Shown here: positions 1 through 12,320 of the stretch, piece by piece
How the letters are laid out: the number at the start of each line of letters is the position of its first letter
Position numbering within the stretch: position 1 is the first letter of the stretch
DNA from: Paralichthys olivaceus
Lineage: Eukaryota; Chordata; Actinopteri; Pleuronectiformes; Paralichthyidae
DNA length: 64,000 nucleotides
Assembly: GCF_024713975.1 (NCBI RefSeq)
Contig: NC_091099.1
Location: forward strand, 15,729,501 to 15,793,500
Direction: 5' to 3'
The notes under the pieces: generated by a model
What the model was told of the DNA's origin: nothing
The model's database searches: none
Seen by the model: only the letters and a program-made list of their open reading frames with translations
Translations under genes and position numbers: made by a program

Positions 1-2261
1 CCCCGTATAAGGTGATTATGACAAATTTATGACTGCATCATTTTACATGTGCATGTAGTTGATTTTTATTCTCTAAACAACCAACATTTCTAAAAAAAGG
101 AATCATACACTGTTGATTGTTCTGGTGAGGATGAGGAGACTGACCTCCTAACCCAGTTAACAGTAGCATGAATAGTCAGGATTAGACTCAGAGTTTAAGT
201 AAGCTGCGTGTTCACAGTTCACCTTCATGCTGATTGAAACCAGTTGACAGCAGTTTGTTTCTCTTTCAGATCAGTTTATCACTGCCTCTGTAAACACTAA
301 TCTCCTACTTACGGCCATGCTTCTCTAGCAGTGTCTAATTATTGATTGGCCATCACTTCTTCAAATGTAAAACATACACTCAAATTCAGCTCCATGAACA
401 TACAGTGACTATTTCAAACTGTGCATTGAAAGTCACACGCACAAGCATTTTCTCAGAGAATCTGAATTGAAATAGATGCATTGGAAAGAGTCCAAGATGG
501 CTGCAGTGCACCCAGTCCCCTGTAGCTTCAGAGTAAACACTGGAGGGTTAGTAAGACAATGTGTTTAAGATAAATACTTTGCAGCTGCCTCACTGGGAGT
601 TATTTGATTGGATTCTTGTGAGGTGTCTCCAGGACAACGTGTCGTGCCAGGACACCGTGCAAGTGCCAAGTGCATTGTTTTTGTCCCCCTTCTCTTGATC
701 TAACGTACAGATGCTGTTACACAATTATTGTGGGGCCAACTTCTTGCATTATGTACACGAGTGCAGTACCCATCCTTCTTCAGAATTATTCTTTCTCATT
801 AGTGAGTCCCCCTCAAACAGTTCTACAATATACTGTCACTTGTTATTGTTTGTATGCTGAACGTTGTGTGTAGAGCTTTTTATAAAACAGTCTATGGTGC
901 AGAGTGAAGTTAGAAAATTTTGTGTCCTACCTGGTTTATCTGCAGTGAAGATTTTATTGTCAATGTTTTTCATCAAAATGATATTGATTTGTTTTATTAT
1001 TGTTACTGTGTGTGGTTTATATATATGTTTGATTGATTAACTTAATTTGTGTTGTTTTTCATACATTACATGTTGGCTATTTCAGAGGTCTGTTACGCAA
1101 ATTAACACAATCTTCAGAATCAATTTTACAACTTTTCAAAATAAAAGCTATGTAATCCCACTCATATAAAGCAGCACACTGCCCTGCCCCCATTGACTGC
1201 TACAGAGCTCTGGTCACCTGTTTAGTCAAAGTTTATTAATATTGAACTTATATTGCATCAAAATTGCATCAAACTTGGCTCTGCACTTCTGAGGACCATG
1301 AAAAATACACGTGCCATCTGTGAAGCTGATAAGATGAACAATGTATTTCAAAATGAAAAGTTTAAGCAGTTGACTTTCTGGAGTCAGTTACTGAGGCTAT
1401 AATTCAGAAAATAACTGCAAGTGGTTCATCTGCACTTGCACTATTATAGGTCACTGCAGCCCTGGCACGGCAGACAGTGGATTTGACCACAAACAGGAAG
1501 TTTGACTGCAATCCATTAGCAGATCACCCAGACAGTCTGCTGTATAAATAACCTTTGACCCAGCCACTGGAGGAGCTTGCCATGCCACACGTGCCTTCAA
1601 ACTAAAGACTTTGCGTCTATTTGTGAATGTAGGTCAGACAGGGTGTGGTATCCCCGTGTTTACTGGAAACCTTTACCTGCCTAACAGGAGCTAATCTCCA
1701 TGACATCACCCCGTCATCTGAGGCATCTCTGAGCGGGCTCACTTATGATTTCACACTAACATAGGATGTCACAGGAGTGGGATGACACCTGAACAACAAC
1801 AAAACCCCCACATTTATTTATTTATTTTTCTGGTGTGATTATCCTGCTTGGTCAAGCCTGGTCGGGGAATTCCCTAAATACTACAAGTTTAAATTATTTT
1901 GATGTTACCTTTTTTTCACAAACAGGCTTTTTAATTGCAAACACACACTTTATCCCAATCATTATATTTATTTCTCTAATGTACTGATTTTTCTCTGATT
2001 AAATTAAAGGAAAAGGATGCTCATCATATTCTGGACCAGGCTTCTCGTGAGTACTATAATAGCATCATCTCCTGGCTACCCCTCTCTGCTGCCTGGAATG
2101 GTCCAGCCCTGATTTGCATAAGTTGTCTGCGGGTAGCTGCATGACCAGCAGGGGAGGGTTAGTGCATGTGGACCATATACACATGAGTAGAGACACGGAC
2201 AGACGAGGTGTGTGTGGACTGTACTGTGAGCCTGGAGTCTTGCACTGAACCAGACAGAGTT
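1..2261 (+). other. tcf12: tcf12 intron / region upstream of the internal first exon
   Basis: No exon of the long tcf12 isoform is visible here. The exons that encode the N-terminal activation domain should lie left of the window. The stretch is AT-rich and has no convincing open frame. A perfect CCAAGATGGC motif (YY1-like) is at 492-501. The last 200 bases should hold the promoter of the short isoform that begins at 2262. Confidence 0.5.
2112..2119 (+). promoter_or_regulatory. Octamer motif upstream of the alternative tcf12 start
   Basis: A perfect ATTTGCAT, the POU/Oct factor octamer, lies about 140 bases before the ATG of the alternative first exon. The motif is seen directly; a promoter role is inferred from position only, since an 8-mer can occur by chance. 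Confidence 0.3.
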
Positions 2262-2330
2262 ATGTACTGTGCTCATCCTGCCTCTGGCACAGGAAACAAC
2301 TCCCTGATGTATTGCTACAACGTGAAACCA
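2262..2330 (+). CDS. tcf12: tcf12 alternative first coding exon (HEBAlt type)
   Basis: Encodes 23 residues starting [20 protein letters not shown], ending before a GTGAGT donor. It joins in phase 0 to the exon at 4856 (VYGQSP). The mammalian HEBAlt isoform begins with a clearly related peptide, and TCF4-A carries a similar one, so this is an ancient E-protein alternative promoter exon. Translation from this ATG bypasses the N-terminal AD1 region of the long isoform. The preceding sequence has no acceptor requirement, as expected for a first exon. Confidence 0.88.
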
Positions 2331-5300
2331 GTGAGTACATCCCTCATATGTATATTTACATATTTAAATTTATTTTGCATGACAGTGTCAGTGTGAGTGG
2401 TGATGCTGCTGAAATGGTCCAGTCTGATGTTGTGTGTGTTTGTTGTGCTGATTTACATGATTCTTCAATAGTTTCCACATTTATTTGTTCAACTATGTTT
2501 TCTGACAAATGTGATACAAAATGATTAAAGAAATGTATCTGTGTGTGCAACCAGTGTAAAAGTTTATAATTTAACATTTTGCCACATGGTTATACCTGCA
2601 GGGATGCACTTCAGACAGTTGGGCTGTGCAGAACATATGATATAAGGGATATCTCTTCAATTTTGTTCTTGTACTTCTTTGTGAGGACCATTTTAAGCAT
2701 AGACCCTGCAGAGTGAGGACATTTTTGGAAAGTGAGGACATCCTCACTTTTTCAATGGGCTGTTTGAGGGTTAAAACTTGGTTTTAGGGTTAGAGTTAGA
2801 ATTAGGTTAAGGTTAGGGTCTAGGTTAAGTATTATGTCCTCACTAAGACAGAAGTACGAACATGTCTGTGTGTGTGTGACAGTGGGCGAAAGAGAGCTTT
2901 GTGTTTTAAATGTGTCATGACTATATATTGTGCTGAATGTATAATGATGAGTTGTGTATATAGCTTACTCTTGTGTAAATCCTCAGTGTTTGCACCTCAC
3001 AGGAGTTAATGTTAAACTACAAGAGTTTGTGTTCTTGTTATAATGTTAAAAATGTTAGTTTGTCTTATTTTATTTGCTCTTTTATTTCCTCATCAACTTC
3101 ATTTCATCCATTGTTTGTCTTGGAGTTTACAATAATTTATGAATCACAATTATTCTCAACTCACACCACCCTAAACCACAACACGCACAATAACCTCATA
3201 ATTCAGCCAGATCAAACTACAAGTCCTCCCTCACTTGTGGTTTCACGTCTGACAAACTCATGTTAAAATGCAGTGGCCAGGCTCGTGCTTCCTGTTAGTC
3301 CGGGCACCGTGTAGTCAGGCCTTGCAGCAGAAACATCTTGACATGAAGCAGATTGCTGCTATTTCTATTTGATTTAACCCTGCTATGTCAGAGCGGTCCC
3401 TCCACCACTGCAGCCATTATCAAAGGCAGCTTTGATCTCTGTGAGACTAACCATATCCAGACATCGTGGATCACAGAGGCAGAAAATTGGTTGCATGTGG
3501 CTGGAGTTGGCCGTGGTGGAGCACAGCATAGGCCCTGAATAGCAAGTTGATATTTCACTCTTTGAGCATCATAATTCTGAGTATGTTTTCAAAGGGGAAA
3601 CGGTGTAGTATTCTCTATAGACAAGTTTATAAGTGCATTTAGTTTAAAATGACTTTGTTAATTCAAGGTCATACGTTTAAAATGATCATTTCAAGCCCAT
3701 ATGAACGTTTCATTCTATTTCAATTCTCTCTTATTTGTGCTCTGTATTTGCCGGAAAAAAAGTCTCTTATCGTTTGTGATGCCATGATTGATGGTTCTTA
3801 AATCAATGCTATGCTAAAAGAGGATACCATGGTGACGGCCCCTCTCCAGCGGGGGCCAGAGAGGGCGTGCTGGGGCGGGGGTGTGACCATTATTAACGGG
3901 TCGCCTGCTATGCTGATGGTAAGGAGGACAATTGGCTTTATCCTCCGCCATATGCTGCCCATGGCGGCTCAGACGGGCCCAGTGTCGGCAGGGGCTCCTC
4001 TGTTTGGCCTAGCCCACAATCACCATGGGACTCATGCCAGCCAGGGTCATGGCTGCATGTGTGTGTGTGTTTGTGTGCTTAAGTACGTGTGTCTTTGTGT
4101 GTGCATGTGCATGCGTGTGTGCGAGGGAGAGAGAGCCTGTGAGTGTGCTTGCACGAGCATACTCAAGAGAGTCTTTAATAGCCTGCTTTACAGAAGTTGT
4201 CTGGGTAACTGACACCCCATTGATGCTGCGCAGGGAGGTTTATTTTCATTTCCTGGGGCACATCAAAGCAATCGAGGGAGGTGCAGGTGCAGCCCAGACC
4301 TCTTGGTGTGTTTGAGTGAGCGAGCACGTGTTGGTGGGTTTCATGTGCATATGTGCAGTTTGGAGCCTGTCGCTTACACGTAAAAGAAAAAGAAAACAAA
4401 TAAGCTGAAGGTGTCTTTAGTGGAATCCTTTGATCTGTTTATTTTGTTTCCTGCAGGAGAGAACATCAGGGTGAGCCTCAGTTCTCTGTTTTGGTTTCTC
4501 TCTGAGGGCAAAGCGTGAGGAGGCCTGTAATTCAATTTTATTTGGGAGGGAATTGTATCCCAGTCTTCTGAAGCCAGCCAAACCTGATCATGATTAGGGC
4601 AGGGATTTCTCATGGTGAATGGTTCCTAAATCCGGATGAGGAGGTGCATGGATCTGCAGCTTATGGATTATCGCAATAGCTCTAAGTGTGCATCAGCTCT
4701 CTGCTTTGTTTTCGTAATACTGTTGCTCCAGGCTGTGCTCATAGCACTCGTGTTTATGTCAGTAAGATCAGTTTGAGTCATACATATACGTTAGAAAATG
4801 TTTGATTACACATAATTTTTTTCCAACACTGTCTTAAATACATTTTTCTTTTTAGGTGTACGGGCAGTCTCCCACTAATGACGACATCAACCAGAACTTA
4901 TCTTCACATCCATCCAACAAGATGTCCACCAATGTGTTCGCAAGCACCTTCTTTGGTGAGAATCCAAAATGGACACGATTATCCATCAACCATTCTAAAA
5001 CAGAGACCATTTATTTTCAGAGATAACAACATGGCCACATCAGTTATATCAGACAGCCATTTCAGACAAATATAAAATCAATGCAGGAAACAAACATTGT
5101 TTTATTTCTGAACAAGCTTAACATTAGCTTTAATTCAACAAGTGGGGGGACTTAATTGTCTCTGTACAGGCGGCTGTGGAGCTTCATGGCTGCACTGGCT
5201 GCTTGAGATGCTGTTCCTGTGCAGGCTATAACATATCGTTATGCATTTTAGAGGGGACGAGCAATTCGCCCGACATCTGGAATGCTGTAAATGGGCTGAA

Positions 5301-8300
5301 CCAGCAGGGCTATGAAGGTGCACTGGGAGCAGCCACAACCCACCAAACACAGCCGGGGAGCTACAGCAGCCTGCAGCCACCACACAGTCACCTGGTGAGA
5401 TTTACATCCAGGACCTTGGATGTTGACAGCACAGCATCTTTTGTTGTCCCCTGTGTATTTAACTGTGGGTTTGCTTATGGTTCAGGACTACTCCTCACAT
5501 TCAGTGATGGCTGCTGATATGAACAGGGGTCTTCCACCCATGTCCACATTTCACCGCAACAATACAGCACCACGCACCCCGTCCATCAACACCTCAGAGA
5601 ATTCAACAGGTGAGGAAATAATCTCCGCTGCTTTTTTCAGCTCAGGTTTGACTGTTAATTCTTCCGTTTTATGATGATTGTTTTTCTTCTCCAGTCTCAG
5701 GGAGCCAGGGAAACGTATCAGGAGGGTCACAGACAGGAGCTACCTTGGGCAAAGCTCTGGCCTCTGTAAGTATGCAACACCTCGGTCCCAATAGACTGAC
5801 TCATCCACGCCTTGTTATGTTCAAACAGTCAGACCACGGCATAAAACCAAGCCTGTGAGAGTCCCAGTAGTATAATCCAAAAGGGAAACACTGCCACTAG
5901 CAGACGAGAGCATATTAACGAAGGGCTACTTCTGTGCTACTGGACTTTTTTATTAGCCGGTGACTTGTAAAATGACCAGAATTGATGAGTTTAGCTCAGG
6001 TTACGATCCCGCTCCAAAGGCTGTGGCAGCAGCTGTAAAACGTTACGCAGAAATGACAAGTTGTGCTTTTAAAATGATGCATGACCTGGTCCCGCCCCTC
6101 CCCCTCTCTCTCTCCCTCCCTGTCTCCCCCACCAGATTTATTCCCCTGATCATACCAGCAGCAGCTTCCCCTCCAGCTCATCCACACCAGTGAGGACTCC
6201 ATCTCCACTGCCCAACACAGCTGAACCTGCAGGTAAACCGGAGTGATGGAAGCAGCCGGAGGTGCTGCCTACAGTGTAATAAAGTTTATTTTTATTTTGT
6301 GTATCTCAGCCTCTTCATGCTCTATTTTTGTTTTGTTTTTTTCCTGCCAGGTTCTAACATGTGGCCCCGGAGTTCAGTCCAGGCACCAGTGTCACCACAT
6401 TATGAGTCTTCACTTATATCAATGGTAAAGACCTCATTTCACACATCAGAACCATCCAACACACTCATACATATACGTTCATTTACATGCACCAGCATGT
6501 GTACACATTTCAAAAATGGACCACACAATACTAATATAACAAATGTAATTATATATATTTGATTATTAAACCACTTCATCACATTAAGTGTGCAGACTAA
6601 ATTTTGCTGATAAAGAAATAATATTTCCACATTTTACCAATATCTTACTAATACTATTTAATCATTTATTGTAATCATGCTTACAAACAAACCAACAAAT
6701 AAACCAACAAACAGACAGGGGTGAAAATATGACCTCCCTGGCAAAGATAATATTATATAATATTTGCTTATCATACCAGTTCCGAGAACAGAGACTGAAA
6801 AATGGAGTGAAATTAAAAAGCACCCTCCACATATGTTTTCAGTTTACACTCCTGGAGGGATATTTCCCTATTTAAAAAGATATGATTATTTGCTGTCTTG
6901 CAGAGTGAACATCCAGGCCACTGTCCTTTCTGTCCAGTAATTAGCTTAGCTTATGATAGGCCATATAAGAGGAAACTGCCAAAATGAATTTGTCCAACTT
7001 AAGAAAATCCAATCATCAGCACCTGTGAATCTCACTAATAGACTTGTTGTGTTATGTTGAGGTTAAACAGGTGTTTGTGTACAGGGCTGGTTGCCTGCCA
7101 GCCAAACTTCCCAGCTATTTGAGCTTATTAAAGTAAGGATTGTGACCTTAGAAGTATACTGCTGCTTATGTTTGGGAGAATAATTTGGGCAGCTACAATT
7201 GAAAACCAAATATCCCATTTTTACTGATGGGATCTTAAAAATTTTGCCCTTATTGACAAATATCCCCCCAAAATTGCCATTTTGACCTTTTGTCTCCTGG
7301 TGTTTGCAGTCTCAGGTGGAAGACCGTCTGGACAGACTGGACGATGTGATCCACGTTCTGAGGAACCACGCCGTGGGCCCCACGTCCGGTCTGCCCGCCG
7401 ACATCCACGCCCTGCTGAACCAGAACCACCACAGCCACCAGGGCTCCACCAACGCTCTGCACTCCACCTGTCATAATCAAGCCATGGTGAACAAGCATTA
7501 CTTTTTAATCTTGAGTATTTAAAGGTACAGTGTGTAGAATTTTGTGATATCTCCTGTTGAAATTGCATGTTGCAGCTGAACACCCCTCACCTCACCTTCT
7601 CCTTCCAAACATGAAAAAGAACCTGTGGTAGCCTTTAATTATCATAAAAACTCAAAAGGGTGTTTAGTTTGTCCAGTCCGGACTAATGTAAAAAACATGG
7701 CGGCCTCCGTAGAGAGGGTCCCCTCGATGTAAATATCAAGTATTTAAATATAAAGGGCCTTTTCTGGGGTTAAAAAAACTACAATTCATACAATTTAGAT
7801 AAAATGAACTAGTGAAAACATCATGAGAAATATTTTGCATTAAATTTCTGCCAATAGTTCCCTTTCACCTAAATCTTTACCTTTAAGGAAGGACAGGGTA
7901 GTTTGTATGGAAACCCCTTGTTGTATGTGTGTGGACAATATATATGCTGGTATTCAGTTTCATGAATTTTCCACCCACTATGTTTTTCCTCAGGTTGTTG
8001 TCCTTGAAATAGGAAACTGAGCACAATGAGAGAGTGCTGTGATGTGTCGCCCTTGTATGGCGCGTGTGCGGCGTAATTCTGTGTGGGCCGATGGGGGACG
8101 GATGTATCGTGCATTCACATTATAGCATGTTTCCCTTTCAACCGACCAAGGGGATTTTAGCCCAGCTGGAGTGGAAGTATATGCAGGGGAAAGGGGTTTT
8201 TAGTCTAATCCTTTGGGGGAGGGGGGTATTAAATTCTCTCACTTATATATTTTTTTCTCCAAATGATGTGACCAGGTTTAGGAGTGAATCGTTCCTGAAA

Positions 8301-11122
8301 AGAATTAGGGAGTATATGTGGTAGTTTTAAGGGAAAGATTAAGATTGTCTGAGATTAAATTAATTCTGCAGAGCGAGAGATCTACTCTGGGTTACGTCGG
8401 AAATGAGAGGGCAGATGTTGGTTTTGTGGTTTGTTTGTCATTGGTTGGATGTAAGAGTTTGTGCACTGTATGTGACTGAGGCTGCCTCGCTGTCTCAGAA
8501 AGATTTACAGAGATGCTGCATCGACCACGTTTAACATTAAGAGAAATTTCACGTGCTCAAGACTCAGGAACACAAACCCTGCCCTTATCTCATCCCGTTC
8601 TCTGTGTGTCATAAAGGTTGAGGCTGTCGTCATGAACAACAACCACGCAGCCTTCCAGGGCCGCACACAAAATGGCCACCCCTACCCGGCCAGGCAGAGG
8701 GCCGTTCTTCAGCCCATGCAAGGTGGAGGTAAAAAGTGAATTATTTCCACTCATTTATCCTCTGCTGCAGTCCTGCAACACTTTGAACCATTAAAAGATT
8801 TCACTGTTTGATTTTATTTCTGTGATGTTCCACAGGAGGTGTGGGAGTTCAGGGTAATCTGGAGCTGAAGATAGAGAGCGGGGAGAGGGAGGAGATGATG
8901 CACACCAGCCACAGCTCCGACAGCCAGAGATCAGACGAGGAGAGCGAACACAAAACACAGGGAGAAAACAGCAGCAGGGACAGGTGAATGCTCACAAACA
9001 CTCCGGCTTTACTCTGACAGGGGAAAATAACACACACAGGATGCACCTGGTGTAAAAAACTATGTTGTTGTGTAAAATCTGCTGCTCAAAGAAAAAGTCC
9101 AAGAAAAGCAAACTGGGATTTATGGTGCTGATTATGCAGAGTCAGAGTCACAATCTGCTGACGTGTGGAGCGCATTATACAAAAACTGTATTTTTAGGTA
9201 TTTCGTGACAAAGAAATGAAGCTAAATCTGTAATTTTTTAGAATTTCACACAACCGTTTTAAAATGAAGAGTCTCTCACTGTAAGGCAAGTATTAGTGCC
9301 TGCTTGCCGTTCAGTTTCACTCTCTTTAAGTACTGTCAGACCCCCCGGTGTGAAGGGCAGCTGTGTCCACGCCGGTCTATTTAGCTCTGCCTCATATTTC
9401 TTCTTCATGTCGCTTGAAGTTGCAGTAAATTAACAGATGAAAGAAAAAGAGGGATAAGAGCAGCTGCTCGGACATACAGTTAATAGTAAAGACATCACAG
9501 CACAGGCTGCTTTGCATTATACTGCATTATACATTAGAGGCTACACCGCTTTACATTGTACTTCACTGTCCTCAGTCAAAATGAAGAGTTTGCAGTTTTT
9601 GCTGCATTTAGATTCTTTTTAACTCCTGCTGCTGATTATTTTCTTTATGGGTAATAATTAATGAGGTCTTAGTTTAGAAGAATAAAAATATATAAAGATA
9701 TAAAGCTGAAATAAAATTCAATACGACTTTTATTGTCTTTCAGAGTCTGGAACCAGGCAATGTTTTTTTTATTTTTTATTTTATTTGATAAATTAAATAA
9801 AATATTAAAGATCAATTTCATTTTTCCTGATGAATCGACTGAATGAATTGTGACATCAGACATGATCACTGTGGATGATTGATGGTGTTTTAGATTGATT
9901 AACATGGCTTTGGTTTTAAATGATCCAGTAGAACAAGTCGGTCTGATTTAAACCCAGAATGCACATTTTGAAAATCACAGATTGTCACAGACTGAACCTC
10001 CAGATGTCTCAAGTCTCAGAGGTCACATCAGGACGAACCTCGTCATGACATCAGCTCTGATGTCTGAGTGCATGCTGTCTTTTTATTTAGATCTATAATC
10101 TAGTTGAGGGATATCAATGCTGGCATATGTGAATGACCTCCAGCAACAATTGCTTTTATTTAACATTGTTTGTTTTATATTTTCTACTGAAACCAAAAGA
10201 TTTATTTGAAAATATCAATCAATCGAATCAATCACATTTTATTTGTATAGCCCATATTCACAAACCACAATTTGTCTCATGGGGCTTAACAAGATGTGAC
10301 ATCCTCTGTCCTTCAACAAGAGAGAAAACGACCCAAAAAAACTATTAACAGAGGAAAAAACATAGAAACCTTAGAGAGAGCCACATGTGAGGGGTCCCTC
10401 TGCCAGAGAAATCCACCATTAAACTTAACACACTTCACTTTGATCTACTTATGGAGTTTTTCACACTCTGTATTGTTCTTGTACCTGTCGTAGTATTCAC
10501 GAGGATGAGGACCTGAGCCCAGAGCAGAAGGTCGAACGTGAGCGAGAGAGGAGGATGGCCAACAACGCCCGCGAACGTCTGCGTGTGCGGGACATCAACG
10601 AGGCCTTCAAGGAGCTGGGGCACATGTGTCAGCTGCACCTGAAGAGCGAGAAGCCGCAGACCAAACTGCTGGTGCTGCACCAGGCCGTGTCGGTGATCCT
10701 GAGCCTGGAGCAACAGGTCAGAGGTCAGTGCATTGCTGCTGCAGGAGGGGGAGGAGGCAGGAGAGGCTACATGTCCTTCTATTATGAGATGGTGAAAAGT
10801 AAAGGAGAGGGTGAAAGTAAAGAGGGAGAATAGCTGAGACAACATTCCAGTAGTTTCCCCTCAATTCAAGTATTTGGGTGTGCATTACACGGGCGATGGA
10901 AATGAACGATATCCTCATTAAACCTAATTGAAAATTCTAAATTTAGAATTCAAATTCTAACCCTGTTGTTTGTTGAATCCCACAGAGAGGAACCTGAACC
11001 CGAAGGCGGCGTGTCTGCGGAGGAGAGAGGAAGAGAAGGCGTCCATGACAGATCCGCAGTCCATGCATCTCGCTTTTCACCCCAGTCTGACTGACCAAGC
11101 AAACCCCATGGGCCATCTCTGA
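2262..11122 (+). CDS. tcf12: Transcription factor 12 (HEB), short 'Alt' isoform, 12 exons
   Basis: E-protein bHLH factor that binds CANNTG E-boxes as a homodimer or with tissue-specific bHLH partners. Coding exons: 2262-2330, 4856-4955, 5252-5394, 5486-5609, 5695-5765, 6136-6232, 6351-6424, 7310-7486, 8617-8728, 8836-8983, 10494-10723, 10986-11122. All junctions are GT-AG and in phase, giving 493 residues. Residues 1-23 are the HEBAlt-specific N-terminus; residues 227-285 hold the loop-helix activation segment ([19 protein letters not shown]); the bHLH spans about 391-446. The C-terminus NPMGHL is close to the TCF12 ending NPMGHM and unlike TCF4. Neighbouring cgnl1, aqp9 and adam10 support tcf12 over its paralogues tcf3 and tcf4. 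The long isoform would share all exons from 4856 onward, with its own N-terminal exons lying upstream of the window. The alternatively spliced 'ank' segment of mammalian HEB was not seen between 6424 and 7310. Confidence 0.93.
2655..2876 (+). repeat. Dispersed teleost-type repeat with TTAGGG-like core
   Basis: Contains repeated 'gtgaggaca' words, then a degenerate run of GGTTAG/TTAGGG-like units at 2770-2830, then 'atgtcctcactaag' and a short GT run. Part of a dispersed element common in fish introns (recognised from memory, not by search). A related copy lies at 56795-57035. It is not a telomere: the units are degenerate and few. Confidence 0.5.
3815..4640 (+). promoter_or_regulatory. GC-rich intronic block, candidate conserved non-coding element
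   Basis: A block of distinctly higher GC content within otherwise AT-rich intron, lying between the alternative first exon and the next tcf12 exon. It includes a CATATG at about 3950, a CAGGTG E-box near 4284, and a GT-rich stretch at 4057-4120. Open frames of up to 133 codons cross it but lack splice sites or family resemblance. I infer an enhancer or other non-coding element; no alignment was possible. Confidence 0.3.
7310..7486 (+). other. tcf12: tcf12 exon with loop-helix (AD2) activation segment
   Basis: Fifty-nine in-phase codons beginning [20 protein letters not shown], almost identical to the AD2 loop-helix segment of E-proteins that recruits co-activators. The acceptor is TTTGCAG and the donor GTGAAC. 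The remainder of the exon is His/Asn-rich and less conserved. Confidence 0.9.
7519..7886 (+). mobile_element. MITE-like element with TTAA termini
   Basis: A 368-base stretch that starts TTAAAGGTACAGTGTGTAG and ends with CTTTACCTTTAA, so both ends share an inverted TTAAAGGTA and are bounded by TTAA. The interior matches my recollection of a widespread teleost repeat. TTAA ends suggest a piggyBac-type target site. It lies in the tcf12 intron 32 bases after a coding exon and has no coding capacity. Confidence 0.6.
10205..10432 (+). repeat. Dispersed teleost repeat in tcf12 intron
   Basis: Starts with 'tcaatcgaatcaatcacatttt', followed by words such as 'atttgtatagcccatattcac', 'gacatcctctgtcctt', and 'gaaaccttagagagag'. 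I recognise these as hallmarks of a very common percomorph dispersed repeat found in introns and UTRs. It lies just upstream of the bHLH exon at 10494. Family assignment is from memory. Confidence 0.5.
10494..10723 (+). other. tcf12: tcf12 bHLH-encoding exon
   Basis: Encodes the acidic lead-in [10 protein letters not shown], the basic region ([20 protein letters not shown]) and both helices up to SLEQQVR. The E-box contact residues of the NARERxRVRDIN motif are intact. The last exon (10986-11122) completes helix 2 and the C-terminus, starting with the E-protein motif [18 protein letters not shown]. Confidence 0.95.
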
Positions 11123-12320
11123 GCATCACGTCCAACATCAAGTATTTAACATTCAATTATACACTTTAATATTTGTGGTCAATTACAATCATATACAGTA
11201 GACGATTTTTCATAGTATAAGAAAATAATGTTTCTTTTTTTAAATGTTCTTCCAAACCATAATATCACTACTTTTATATATATATATAGAAATTCAAGGA
11301 TATTTGGATATGAAGCATATTTGAACTAAAACTCATTATTGTCCCTTTAATGTCTCCGTGTCTTTGATTTTCAGATGTTGACTAAAGATCATCTCGGGAG
11401 CATCCAGCGTTCCAGAGTGGAGAGGTCGACCTCTCTGATTGTAAAGTGTGATGCAGTCGAACAATCATCTCCTCACTTCCCCCAAAAGGACTTTTAACTT
11501 TGTGCCTAAACTTTAGACGTAACAGACAAATGCATTGTAAGCTGCAGATGTTTTTTTGTACATATTTTGTATATTTATTGATTATCCTCTACGTTTGATT
11601 ATATCTGAATAGATGAGACCTGGTAGCGACATGTGACCTGCAGTCTTGACTTTTACAGTGCATCACTATTTACCACAGACACTCGAGATTTCCACCGAGC
11701 TCAGAGGACCGACGATACCACAGTGTGTTCAGGCGACGGATTTCATTTGTCCTGTGGTCTGTGTGTGTGCCAGCGTGAGAGTGTTTTTTGTGGGAGTTTG
11801 AACATTCTGTGAATGAACAGATCTCCGAGAATGTTCTTTAACGTGCAGGCGTCATCTGTTACTTGTATATTTGTTATGAATTTGTGCTGTAGCACTGTTA
11901 CAAGGATACACTCGCTGAAACACTGGTGGACAATCCTTCTTCTGAGTGTAATCACTGCTCGTCACATGTAGTCAAAGCTCTTTGCATGTTTGAGTTTTTA
12001 AATAGGACATTTTGTTTTTTCTAAGTTATGTAAGTTATCTTTTATACAGATCTTGTGAATTTGTTAATGTCTCTATTTGCTTTTTTTCATTTTGATTTTA
12101 CAAAGAAACACTTTTGTGCAGTTTTTTTTAGATGTAGCCACGTTTCATGCTCTGAGCAATACAGTGTTACAGAATAACTGATGTCTTGTTTGCTTATCAC
12201 ACTGCCCAAACAGGTAATGAATAATAATCAAGAATAATCTGAAATACTATCATAACATGTACAGTGTGTACAGTTTGAAGTAGCCTACAGGCATGTGTCA
12301 AATGATAATGTAGCAATAAA
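11123..12320 (+). other. tcf12: tcf12 3' UTR with candidate poly(A) signal
   Basis: AT-rich non-coding sequence follows the TGA. The first well-placed AATAAA is at 12315-12320. The UTR end is inferred. Just beyond, 'gggtgaactatcccttta' at 12481-12498 resembles the terminus of another fish MITE. Confidence 0.5.

Noticed and set aside
2770-2830. Possible interstitial telomere
   Set aside because: Units are degenerate and few, and are embedded in a recognisable dispersed repeat.
3811-4212. 133-codon frame in the tcf12 intron
   Set aside because: No splice signals, no family resemblance, and it ends in a GT-rich run that gives a Cys/Val tract. More likely non-coding.
10933-10950. Perfect 18-base palindrome AATTCTAAATTTAGAATT in the last tcf12 intron
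   Set aside because: AT-rich and short; expected now and then by chance in 64 kb of AT-rich DNA, and with no supporting context.
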